Part shown: piece after piece, positions 34,029 through 44,314 of the stretch | Numbering within the stretch: position 1 is the stretch's first letter | How the letters are laid out: every line of letters begins with the position of its first letter | From: Bolinopsis microptera | Taxonomy: Eukaryota; Ctenophora; Tentaculata; Lobata; Bolinopsidae | Reading direction: 5' to 3' | Assembly (NCBI RefSeq): GCF_026151205.1 | Contig: NC_087076.1 | Coordinates: 23,556,828-23,620,827 of the forward strand | DNA length: 64,000 bases | The notes under the pieces: generated by a model | What the model was told of the DNA's origin: nothing | The model's database searches: none | The model's input: the letters and a program-made list of their open reading frames with translations, nothing else | Made by a program: the position numbers and the translations under genes

Positions 34029-35698
34029 CTACTCAGTGGTGTTCAGGTAATGACCGTGAGGACGAGTGGTAACCCCATCTTCCAGAATCCATCGTTTGTC
34101 GTCATACCGCGTCAAACCAACCTTACACTGGTCGACTGTGTATATGGTGTGGTTCTTGGAGCGGAATGTCATCTGGTGGATGTAGTGATCTTCTGGGGAC
34201 GTCTCTGTCTCATTGATCACAACTGGACCCTGCAAGATTTTTCTGTAGAGCCCATGATGTAGCTCTCTGTCTTTGACACACTTCTTAACCCCGGCCGCAG
34301 TGCTTTTCTGCTTGCCGTTCTCCTTGTCATCTATAAGGATTGAGTACATCTTAGAGCGTAGTCCTGAAAAAATGTATAGTTATTTTTTTTTTAATTTTTA
34401 TTAAAGATGATATAGCAGTGTACTTCAATATGTAAATGAACAGTATCAGATTGAGTTATAATATAAAGTAAACAAATTAGAACCATGACAAGAATTAAAA
34501 ACTAACCTATAAACTCTATTATGATCCAACCCTCAGCCTCATCCTTGAACTTGCCAATAACTGCTTTATTCTCATTTGAGAACAGCGGATGATCTTCCGC
34601 TAGGTTTGAAAAGTCAAAATAACTCTTCAACCTGACCAAGTGTTCACTGTACAAATTTGTACACTTGATATGGTAGAGGAATGAATCCGTGTCCGTAAAA
34701 CAGAGTACTGCTTCAGGGAAGTTTGGTTTCATTACCTCGTAGTGAAACTTGTACATGAGCAGTTTTGACAGCTCAAGGACAGTGAAACCAACATAGATTG
34801 GCTTATCCAAGGTAATGGTAGTCTGGGCTACCTCCACCCCTACGAGATTCTCATCAAAGATTTCGAATCTCTTAAAGGTGGGTTTGGAGGTTTGCCAGGC
34901 ATGACTCCTTCCCTTGTTGACGAGCACAATCTTCACTCTCTTCCTCACATTCTCCATAGTCTTCCCAAAGAGGGCATTGTTAAGGAGCTTATAGTAGTCC
35001 TTTTCAAACTTATCCACTGCAGCCTGTCTGAGTCTAGTATTTTCTGCTATATACGGAGCAATCCAAGCTTCTTGTCGAAACCGAATTGCTCGACGTACGT
35101 TTTTGAGCACAACACCTTGACTCAGATAGAACTGGAGGTTTCTAAGGTGAATAACATATGCCATCTTCGGGAAGAAATTGGGAGCAAGTTTGGTCGAGCT
35201 GAAGTCATTTCCACACCCTCTTTGGACTCTTATCTCCCTGAAACAAATAGTGGGTGATGAATAAAGATGTTGATGTAGATCACGAGTTTCCTAAAATGTT
35301 ACTATTGATAATTTGATTAACTTATATAACTTATTTCCCCCCCACTTTAGATGTAATAAAACTTCAAGAACTAACCATGATTTGGGGGAAATCATATCTT
35401 TGTTGATTTCCAATCTTTCTGGACACAGTGGGTAGTCACTGGTATGATCGTGAATATCTTGAGGGATCTCAAGATCGACCTCGAAAATATACCCTTGTCT
35501 ACCATCAGGATTGAGAGCCATTATGTCTTCCTTGGTCATGTTGGTAGCAATACTCTCCTCAACCCAATCAAACTGGTCAATCGGTACAGGTTCAGACATT
35601 GCATACCCATACAGATTCTGAAAGGTTGATTATTCTATTTATCATGATTATAAAGTGTTAATTAGTTCTAATATAAAAATGTTAATAAATCATGACTC

Positions 35699-35753
<55 letters not shown>

Positions 35754-38700
35754 AATAAAGAAAAGAATGAAATGTACTAACGTTGGCGTCAATATACAAC
35801 AGATGTGATTCTTCTTTGGCCGGATCAAAGTTGGTCATCTGTGGGTTGTTTGCCACAGCATGACGGTGTGAAATGACACTGATGCCACCTGATGATTAGA
35901 AGAAAAATGTTAAAATTATTCACCTAATATTTCCTCTGTTATTTCATTACAATCAAACTTATCATTGAACTATAAAAAAAGTTTGAAATTCTCAAGATCA
36001 TTAAACAAACCTCTAATACCAGACTCAAGCATCTGGAGCATATCAATATCCTTTACAATCTGCAGTCTTTTCTTGGATGTTTTCAGACATGCATCGAATG
36101 TAAGTGAGGGTAGGGATATATATGCCAGAGCTTCCAAACCCATCCTATCCCAGCACATCTTTCGATATCTCTCTATGATATCCGCCAGCAACAGCACGTC
36201 CGACACAACATATCTGTAGATTTACAAAAAATTAAAACTCTGAGATGATAGTTTATATTAATCTCGTGATTCTTTGAAAATTTTACTATTCCTTGCATTT
36301 AATCCTCAACAGATATTCAAATCAAATAAACTTACAGGTCATGTAGATCTCCCAATGTGTTCATCCCAAAGGCTTCCCAAACTGTTTCAACATGTTGGTA
36401 GTCTTCATTGGAGAGTTCATCTCCTGTAAGCTCATTCTTGAAAGCAGCTTGCGTAGGGAGTCCTGATAACATTTAATTATGTTAGCTAATCATGTATTGT
36501 GTATAAAACTGGAGGAATGATAATAACTTTTTATGTGTCTATATAAAGCCTGTAGTTTAATAAATCAATGTTATAGTAAGGTAAACAAACCTTCATTAAA
36601 CTTTGCAGACTCATCCATATAAGAGTAGGGGTAGACCCCTTTCCTTGTAAGAAGTTCAAATTTCTCCTGACTCCCTTCGTGGTGAGCATCTATATAATCT
36701 TTGGTGTGTTTAAGATTATCTAGACCTCTTGTGACCAGGTTCTTCGTTAGAGAGTCAAGAGAAGTTGACAGATGTTGTAGTGAGTCTATAAATCTGAAAT
36801 ATATAAGTTTAAATATATTTTCATTAGCAAGAATATAGATTTAAAAATTAATTCACAGCTATTATTTCATATTTCATCATAAAAATGAAAAGTATTGAGA
36901 CAAACCTAAACTTTCTCGTTGACACTGATGCGTATTTCTCGAAGTTATTTGGGATGATTTTGATGTTGCATAGATCATCCTCCATGTTTCCGAGTGCTTT
37001 GATTACAAAGTGCACATCATAGCCCTGTTAAAAAAATATGAAATTTAGGGATATAACAATAATTGTGTTACTATGAAGTGTGAATTTAAATCCCATCATT
37101 GTCTCTATTTTGATTGATATATATATATATAGTAGAATTACCTTAAAATTATGGAAGACAATTGTTAGATGTTTATCCGTCTCCCTTTTCATATTACACA
37201 GACTATGTGCAGCTCCGAAATACTTCCCCCTGAAAATATAAAATAACGTTATAAATCTAATGAGTTTGGTGATATCCTGAAGGTATCAAAAATTTTAAAT
37301 AAAATAAAACTAATAAAAACGATATTAATAAAAAGTGTGGTATTTCACTTACGTGTAGTGGCAATGGTCTCTTACTTTATCCTTATCAACAAGGAGTTTG
37401 TGACAAAGATAGCAGGATCTGGTTGAAGCAAATGCCTGCTTCTCCTCATCCGTTAGAGGAGTCATGGGCTCATCCGCCCAGATTAGGTCGTGCAACCGAT
37501 CGTATTCCTCATACATCATGGCCACAAATACGTTGGCCACACCACCTCTTCCGTCATCTCTGTACACAACTACAGATTGTTGGTAGGACTCAAATGGGGT
37601 TACCACCTTGTACGCGAACCCACAAGCTTCATGTTCCTTAACCTTTCTAGTTGCCTGAATGAATTATAATATAAGATCATCGAATATTAACCTTGTTTCT
37701 ACATCTATTAAAAAATCCATAGAAACCTTAATGGCTATTTACAGCATTTATAAAAGTATTACTAGTATTCAAACCTGTACATTTGAGTCATCCGTTTGAT
37801 CCATCTGCTTGATGTATGACTCGAAATCTAGAAAATGTATGGGGTTAGTATATAATTGAATTGGACAGAATCAATTTATAGTATCACTTTATAAACATTA
37901 ATAAGTTTATCAAACTGAAAAAAAAAAAAAAAAAAAGTTACGATGTACATTATAAATTTTGTGATTCTGTTACCTGCCACTATGTATACAGGCGACTGTA
38001 CCATCTTATCATAACCCTTGAAATAGAGTACATCCTCATCAGGGAATTTGATTCCCTGCGGCTTAAACCGAATGCAACTCTCCTCATGTTTGATGAGGTT
38101 GCTTAGTTTTTTAAAACCATGAAAACACCTGTAATGTAAATGAATATTTGAATATATTTTGTTAGTGTGAAGTAACAGCAATTATGGATATAACATAATT
38201 TTTTTTTTTATTAATTTTTTAATTTTTTAATTTTTAGAAATTTAATTCATTACCTCTGACAATGGTGTTTTGAATTCCTCCCCTTCATCAGCAGGGCATT
38301 CAACGATTTGATGAGCACGAAGTGTGTGGTATCACCGTTAGTTAATACCATCACGTTGACTGTGGGGAGCGTAGGGTCGTCTATTGGTGAAACTCGTACT
38401 GGGTAAAATGGCTCGCCTGCTGCCTCCTTGCAGTCATCATAGGCAGCCACATTTATCCTTACACTGAAAATGCAATCGTGTTGGATATAGGTCAACTTAT
38501 GATTTCTGAAACTAAACTTAGCATATGAAAATAAGCATAGGAAAATTCAAAGAATTAAATTTATGGTTAAAATAATGTGATAGACTAACTTGTTCATCCG
38601 CTCGAATTTCCCAATCTGCTGCATGGTGATTGGCCATGTTATGCCATCCTCCTTCATCTCACTCTCGAACTGTTTGTAGTAACTCAGTTCACTGGCGTTA

Positions 38701-40038
38701 CCGTCTTTTCGTGGATAAGGATGCTTTTTTGCAATGACACACCACAGTAAACATCTGATGGATAATAATTATGGGATTTATATTACTAATACATAATATT
38801 GTGATCTTAATCCAACAATATGTTTGAAGAAAGAAAATCATTTAAACCTTAAATAAACTTCACAGTCACTAACCTGTTATCCTTGTTCTTAATGTTGAGG
38901 AATGCTTGTTTCTTCTTCCTTAACGCAGGAGGCAGCGGAAAATGCTTACCAATTCGCATTGGTGTATATTTCGTGATGAAAAGGTGTGTGCACTTGAGCC
39001 CTTTCACTGCCCATCCCGATCCTAAGGTAAATAGATTAGAATTATGATTAAGCAGAATATTCTCTTAAAATAGAATTTTTAATTATTATTATACATATTT
39101 TATTTTTTCGTGTGGTGATGATGGAGGTAATTATAGCTGTTATAGTATAACCTGATTAACTCACCATTTCTAGTAAAATTTGTGATTTGCACGGCAATTA
39201 TATCAATCTGCCGTGCTAGTTCTTCCTCGAGGTTGGTGGATTCCAGAAGCTCTGTAGCGGGTGTGCGAAACGGTTGCTGCCCCTCTTCAGGTCCAGTGAG
39301 TTTACACAAAGCGACCTCGATGCTAAGGTAGAACTTGGCAGCACGGTAGAAGTCCAGTTGGATTCTATAAAAAATTGTAGTTTAATAGTTAATAACCACA
39401 ATGTAGTTGCTGTTATAAGAACTGGAGTTATAAGCATAAGTTCGTTTAAAATACTTCTATCACTTACCTAAGAATATCTGCTATTCTCTCAGCTTCATTC
39501 TGCAGAATTTCGGCTACTGCAGGCGATTCTGATGAAATGTTCAAATCTATGATCTTGAACAAGCCGTTCATGGCAGAGCTTGTCCCCTCCGGATCTTGGT
39601 GATCATGAGAAGGCCCTGCTCCATCAGTTCTTCGCCGTTTGGGTTGGGGGCGTGGAAAACCACAGCGAGGACGGTGTTGATCACGTGCACGTCCGGTGCT
39701 AAACTTTTCTCCGCAATCAGGGCACGGATACCTATAATTAAGCAAATTATATATATATATTTTTTTTTAAACAGAAAAAACGAAAATTGCTGGTTTTAAA
39801 AAAAACTATAGTTTATCGTTGAGAAAGAATAGAAATATTTAAAAAATAAATAAAAAATTACAAACCATTTTCGCTGACAGTTCAGGAGATGTTCTGTTAA
39901 AGCTGCTCCATTAAGCTCGATGTCAACACAACATACAGGACAAAAATGTCCTGTTCCAATGCAAGTTTGCAAGTGACGTCTGTAGTTTCCATAAGTCTCA
40001 GATTTATTGCATCGAGCACAAAAAATTTCACGAACCAT
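34029..40038 (-). CDS. PolB: Protein-primed DNA polymerase B, intact, 18 exons
   Basis: This enzyme would replicate the element from protein-primed ends. Exons (minus strand): 40038-39866, 39731-39468, 39364-39165, 39021-38874, 38754-38590, 38463-38254, 38128-37974, 37827-37775, 37654-37353, 37229-37142, 37024-36906, 36793-36591, 36462-36336, 36213-36011, 35888-35782, 35617-35376, 35237-34507, 34363-34029. Every junction is GT-AG and all phases agree, giving 3,825 nt (1,274 codons plus stop). Visible in order: N-terminal Cys/His fingers (exons 1-2), GSGW, exonuclease motif I DFES (about 439), RFIDSL (Exo II), SDVLLLAD (Exo III, about 740), motif A YIDANNLYGYAM (Asp about 837), GYIFEVDLEIP, motif B KLLNNALFGKTMEN (about 1003), motif C FTDTDS (Asp about 1102 and 1104) and a terminal YDDKRWILEDG. 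No catalytic residue appears lost. Introns are 103-164 bp, unusual for this family, which is normally intronless or intron-poor. Confidence 0.93.
36823..37868 (-). repeat. Inverted duplicate of polymerase exons 8-11 (in-gene copy)
   Basis: This is the parent copy, in its proper place in the polymerase gene. Breakpoints fall inside introns: the one before exon 8 (around 37868) and the one after exon 11 (around 36823). The left copy at 31156-32201 is its reverse complement, with 4,621 bp between the two. Confidence 0.93.
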
Positions 40039-40526
40039 GATTAAATGTGGTAAACAAGGTAAACAGCTTGAGCAAATGAATCAAGTTGATCGGAATAATA
40101 TGGAAAATGAAATTTTTGTTCGTATTTAAGCTCGAATCTATTAAAAATTACTTAGCACTCTTATCTATTGTAATTGGCAATTTACTATCAGACTGGGAGC
40201 TGATTGGATGATAGATAATCACGTGAGACATGCTTGTAACTTGAGTATCCATGAGACACCCTATGACAGTAATTCACTTAACTTATGTCCTGGAGTACTG
40301 ATAACAAATTAAACATAGTAACGAGAGAGTTTATTAATCATCCATATAATTTATCAAATTAATTATTAATTGTTAGGCAATACTAAACTAATTGAAGTAT
40401 GAGATAATCCTAAAACCATTTAATGAGGATGTGTATAAATATATGGAAATTGTATAATGAAACATCAACTTCACTATCTGTTTAACTTCAAATCTTCAGT
40501 TCGCCAGTGATATTTCAATTTTCAAC
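40039..40526. promoter_or_regulatory. Divergent intergenic region between polymerase and RING gene
   Basis: The polymerase (leftward) and RING gene (rightward) start head to head across 488 bp, so this should contain both promoters. A TATA-like GTGTATAAATATATGG lies at about 40430, ~95 bp before the RING start. A single CACGTG occurs near 40221. The assignments are inferred from position. Confidence 0.5.
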
Positions 40527-40949
40527 ATGTGTTGTATACTTTGTTTCGCCGACATTGTGATAGAAGGAAGAGTATTCTCTGAGACCTGCTACCATACATT
40601 CTGTTATACCTGTATACGTCAGAGGATTCGGGAAAACTATAACACTTGCCCGATATGCCTATCAACGATTACAGGGTTGCAGAAACTTGACGGTATCACA
40701 GGAGAGCTTTTAGGTAAAAAGAAACTGGTATCTGCAGTCAGAATGAACCACATCGATGCTCCAAAGCCAGTCTATGCCATGAAACTGATACCTGCAGTCA
40801 AGATGAACTACACCGATGCTCCTGAGCCAGCCTACGCCATCGACCATATCAACTTTCTCTGGGAGAATAGACGAGTTCTATGGGAGAATAGACGATTCCG
40901 ACAACGTAGATTGAGACGTTGTCGGAGACAGCTCAAGTATCCTTGCTGA
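40527..40949 (+). CDS. RING-finger protein carried by the Polinton
   Basis: This 140-residue protein has a C3HC4 RING at its N-terminus: CCILC (about 2-6), CYHTFCYTC (about 21-29) and CPIC (about 41-44), the ligand order of RING-HC ubiquitin ligases. A 19-residue unit then occurs twice in tandem (AVRMNHIDAPKPVYA and AVKMNYTDAPEPAYA), followed by an Arg-rich tail (ENRRFRQRRLRRCRRQ) that could target the nucleus or bind nucleic acid. It lies just inside the right TIR, divergent from the polymerase. RING proteins are common accessory genes of large DNA viruses that act on host ubiquitin pathways; such a role here is inference. It could also be a captured host fragment. Confidence 0.85.
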   Translation: MCCILCFADIVIEGRVFSETCYHTFCYTCIRQRIRENYNTCPICLSTITGLQKLDGITGELLGKKKLVSAVRMNHIDAPKPVYAMKLIPAVKMNYTDAPEPAYAIDHINFLWENRRVLWENRRFRQRRLRRCRRQLKYPC

Positions 40950-41010
40950 ATATAGTTAACAAATATAATATTTAATTTAGATATAACATTTAATTTAGAT
41001 GATATTTGTT

Positions 41011-41531
41011 ATCAAATTGACTAGTAGCGTGGACAAGTGTATCCCATCAAGCAGGTGTTCTGCATGGAGCCACTAACGAACAGGTGTCAACTTCCTTCTA
41101 TTGTTATATCACCCTTTCAAAAGATAGAGATTATAAGTTCCAAACTCAACCTGATCATCAAAGTGCTATAATTACCAATTTGTAGGGACCCTGATAACAA
41201 ATTAAATATGATCCAGTTAATTAATAGTGTTATAATCATCAATTAACTTTGGGGTTGAAATTTGATTGCATACCCATGTGATCATGTTGTCACGTGACAT
41301 ACCATCCACTATAAAGTAACTATTCCACGAGTCACGTGACTTCTTATCACAACAACCTAATGTGTTATAATTGCCAATTAACTATCACATTGGCATCTGA
41401 TTGGCCGGTCATGTGATCATGTGACACATCACGTGACACAAAATAATTAATATCACAGTCACGTGGGTCACAGGACGCATGTCACGTGAGTGAAGCGTTT
41501 TTTTACTTAAACTCTTACCTTATGTCCTACT
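41011..41531 (-). repeat. Polinton right terminal inverted repeat
   Basis: This is the reverse complement of 29592-30112. It ends ...CCTTATGTCCTACT at 41531 and is followed by TAATAT. It keeps the same five CACGTG sites in mirrored order. Small differences from the left copy (for example CATGCTTCCTG versus CATGCGTCCTG) show the two ends are not kept identical. Confidence 0.95.
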
Positions 41532-41537
41532 TAATAT
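41532..41537. repeat. Polinton target-site duplication, right copy (TAATAT)
   Basis: This hexamer matches 29586-29591 exactly and directly follows the element terminus. Confidence 0.95.
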
Positions 41538-42223
41538 GATATTCTATCTTTGGAGGTAGCTAGAGGGAGCTGTGTTAGAGTGAAGCTGCTCATTTCTGCT
41601 GCATGGATGAATAGCCATAATGATAAAAGTAAACACTAATTACATTAATACCCTAATTTACTGAAAACCCTGATTTACTGAACCTCTTCTCTTTTAAATT
41701 ATCAAAGAATTAATCAAAACAGATTATGATAAGGGAATACAAATTTTAAGGAATACAAATTTTAATTTTGATCTTTATTACAGATTATACATATCATAGA
41801 TATCCATAAATGCCGCGCGCAAGCTGATTTCCTCAATTTGGATTAATGATTTCATTCTATAAAATTTTAAAAACAAAATAAGTGCTCATTGCAGGGCATG
41901 CTTGTCTCAACCTATTGGGCGAAGGAGGTATGTGCGCCATACAAGGGCACTCGCACCCCTGTGCTGCGCCATACAAATGGTCCACAAAACCCCACATCAG
42001 GCACAAAGCTCTGTGAAATCCGGGCGGGAGCCTATGCGAACCTGGGAATATGACACCTTATAAAGCTCTAACTTGATACGAGGAAGATTTTGATTTTTGA
42101 TAAATGTCAGTTAATCCTAATTTAAACAATTATGGCCCCTTATTGTGTCAAATGTGTCCTATCAATAAAGTTATGCTCTTTGTTGAGGTGATGAGATAAA
42201 GATAACGGATTTCACCGGTTTAA
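41538..42223. other. No supported gene between Polinton and assembly gap
   Basis: No exon of the neighbouring helicase gene could be recognised here, although its later exons would be expected on this side of the gap. A moderately GC-rich patch lies at 41880-42060. Confidence 0.45.
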
Positions 42224-42323
42224 NNNNNNNNNNNNNNNNNNNNNNNNNNNNNNNNNNNNNNNNNNNNNNNNNNNNNNNNNNNNNNNNNNNNNNNNNNNNN
42301 NNNNNNNNNNNNNNNNNNNNNNN
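42224..42323. other. Assembly gap (100 N)
   Basis: Exactly 100 Ns, the usual placeholder for a gap of unknown size. It cuts the second exon of the first helicase-like gene. Confidence 0.99.
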
Positions 42324-43761
42324 TCGTGGAACAAGATGAATGGAGTTATGTAGCTACGTTCTTTAATTACTCTCATAGCAATATGTGGAGAGCAGATTAT
42401 GACCAGTCTTTCATTTGGCTTATCTTTACAGAAATAACTGTTTCGAGTCACCAACTCCCCGTCCGGCCTTTCAAATGCTATAGCGAACGGGAGATCAGGG
42501 ATTGAGCTGATGTGGGTAGTGTTTTGCAGCCACTGACCAGCAGTATCTGTTACAGACTTGATGTTGCAGCAGAAAATGATCTGAAATGACAAAAAAAACC
42601 ATAATAATGATAAATTTAAAGAAATTGTTTTTAAATCGATCAGTCAAGACTGTTTCAGCATATGATTATTATATAAACATTGGTAAACATTGAAAAAGAT
42701 TTAATCCACTAAAGTCTAATGATAAATACAGTCAGCTTAGCGAGGGGGTCTTTTTCATGCCGAGTATTTCTAATCTTCTGGACCGTAGCAGCCAACATTG
42801 CGATGGTAGTAGTTTTACCAGCATTAGTGATAGCACGGTACATTATATAACATCCATTTTCAACGTTTTCCTCTAGGATTTTACATATTTTGGATTGATG
42901 TGGATAAGGTTTGACTGCTGAAACTGGGAGGACAGTGTCAAAGTCACTGAAAATTAACAATTGTGGAGATGTACGGTATAGTTTCTCGGCACTGAATTCG
43001 AATTTCTCTTTTAGCTCCGCCAATTTATCTCTCAAATCATTTATTAGGGTAACTGAAACGATGTCGTCTTTCAAAGAATCAAGATGCGACTTCCCTTTCA
43101 GTTTTTCCGTTACCTTGATGAATCTTTCTAATGACACAATGATACTGCAAGTTAAGGCAGTCAATTCCTGACTTTTCTGCTTTGTCAACAAGAACCATGC
43201 ACAACATAGAAAACCAATCCCTCGCATCTCCACAATCTTTTCCAAAAACAGTTTCGGGCGTCGAAAGTCGTCATTACCGGCAAATGCGGATAAAGCTCCT
43301 TCAACTGTCGAGTTTAAGCTACCGATTGAATTTTGTATTCTAATCTGATCAGCTTTCGAAGGCCCTTTAGCTCCTTTCGCCTTATTCGCTCCCCCACCTT
43401 TCCGACCACCTTTTCGGTTTTTATTTTGTTTAATACTCCCTCCTATACTAAGAGTACTCCAACTAGCTGAGTCGTCACCATTTAGTAGCTTCATTTTACC
43501 TAAGATCAAGGAGGGACGAACCGCTTGATACAGATAATCACCCATCACTGTGCTAACTGATTCATAATCAATATTATTTGTAACAGCACAAACCAAATTC
43601 TTCAGAACCAACAAGTCAAAATCGCTTAACTTAACTTCCGTATTAAGCCAATCAGTTTTGGACCATTTTACGTCTACTCCCGAAGCAGTTAAGGTGTTTT
43701 TAACTGAAGATGAACCTTTGTTAAATGTTGTGACAATCGTACTGGGCTGTGTCGCAGCCAT
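42324..43761 (-). CDS. Divergent SF2 helicase gene, copy A, cut by assembly gap
   Basis: Exon 1 is 43761-42730 (344 codons) and exon 2 runs from 42580 into the gap at 42324. The protein matches copies B and C: an unrecognised N-terminal domain, a basic Gly/Lys linker (NRKGGRKGGG), the Walker A-like ITNAGKTTTIAM, and in exon 2 CSPHIAMRVIKERS leading up to the motif II region, where the sequence stops at LFH. The exon 1 donor is GTATTT, weaker than in the other copies. No downstream exons are seen left of the gap, so either they lie inside it or the copy is truncated. Function cannot be assigned beyond probable ATP-dependent nucleic-acid unwinding. Confidence 0.75.
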
Positions 43762-43766
43762 GCTAC

Positions 43767-44314
43767 CTGAATGGATACAATTTGTAACAAATGCTCAGGT
43801 TTAGTACTCCGTACTCAACACAATTTAAAACAACAACATTGACAATTGACAGTTCTAATAATTACCGTTACTATATAGGCTCCTATAGAAGCGTGATTTC
43901 AGAACTTGGTTGTGATCACCATTGCATTTACATCAACAATTTCTCTCATCATACGTTCCAATCTTATTAATAAATGTATACATGTATGAGGTAACAATTT
44001 GATCCTCATCGTCATGTCCTCACTTATACTTATAGACACTATATTAGATGTCTTCACTTATAGTCACTGTTGTGATTACAGTTTGAGTGTAATCTAACTA
44101 CGTTAATTAACAAACAAACAAACAAACAGCTAGACTTCCAGAGTAGATTTCAGAGCAAAACGAAGGAATAATATGATTTCTTGCGGGAATCATTCCTGAA
44201 ATATTGTCGACAGGTTAAAATCTACTAGCAGGAACCTAATCTTACACTCAGCTCTTATGGCAATTCTACATTTAAAAACGGACAAAAAATAACAAAAATG
44301 GAAATAACATTTAG
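43767..44314. promoter_or_regulatory. 5' flank of helicase copy A
   Basis: A splice-acceptor-like CAG|GTAGC lies directly before the start codon, as in the other two copies. The rest is AT-rich with an (AAAC)n patch near 44111. No other gene is seen. Confidence 0.4.

Larger units (their letters stand above)
29592..41531. mobile_element. Polinton/Maverick element, 11,940 bp, with TIRs and TSD
   Basis: The element has 5'-AG...CT-3' ends, ~521-bp terminal inverted repeats, a perfect 6-bp target duplication and the diagnostic Polinton genes: protein-primed DNA polymerase B, adenain-like protease and double-jelly-roll-type major capsid protein. It also carries a RING gene and an unknown 162-codon gene. 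Polintons are usually 15-20 kb; this one lacks a recognisable retroviral-type integrase, an FtsK/A32-like packaging ATPase and a minor capsid gene. The capsid gene is broken at its 5' end by an internal inverted duplication. The termini are nearly identical, which suggests a fairly recent insertion or repair of the ends. I infer a defective element mobilised in trans. Confidence 0.95.
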
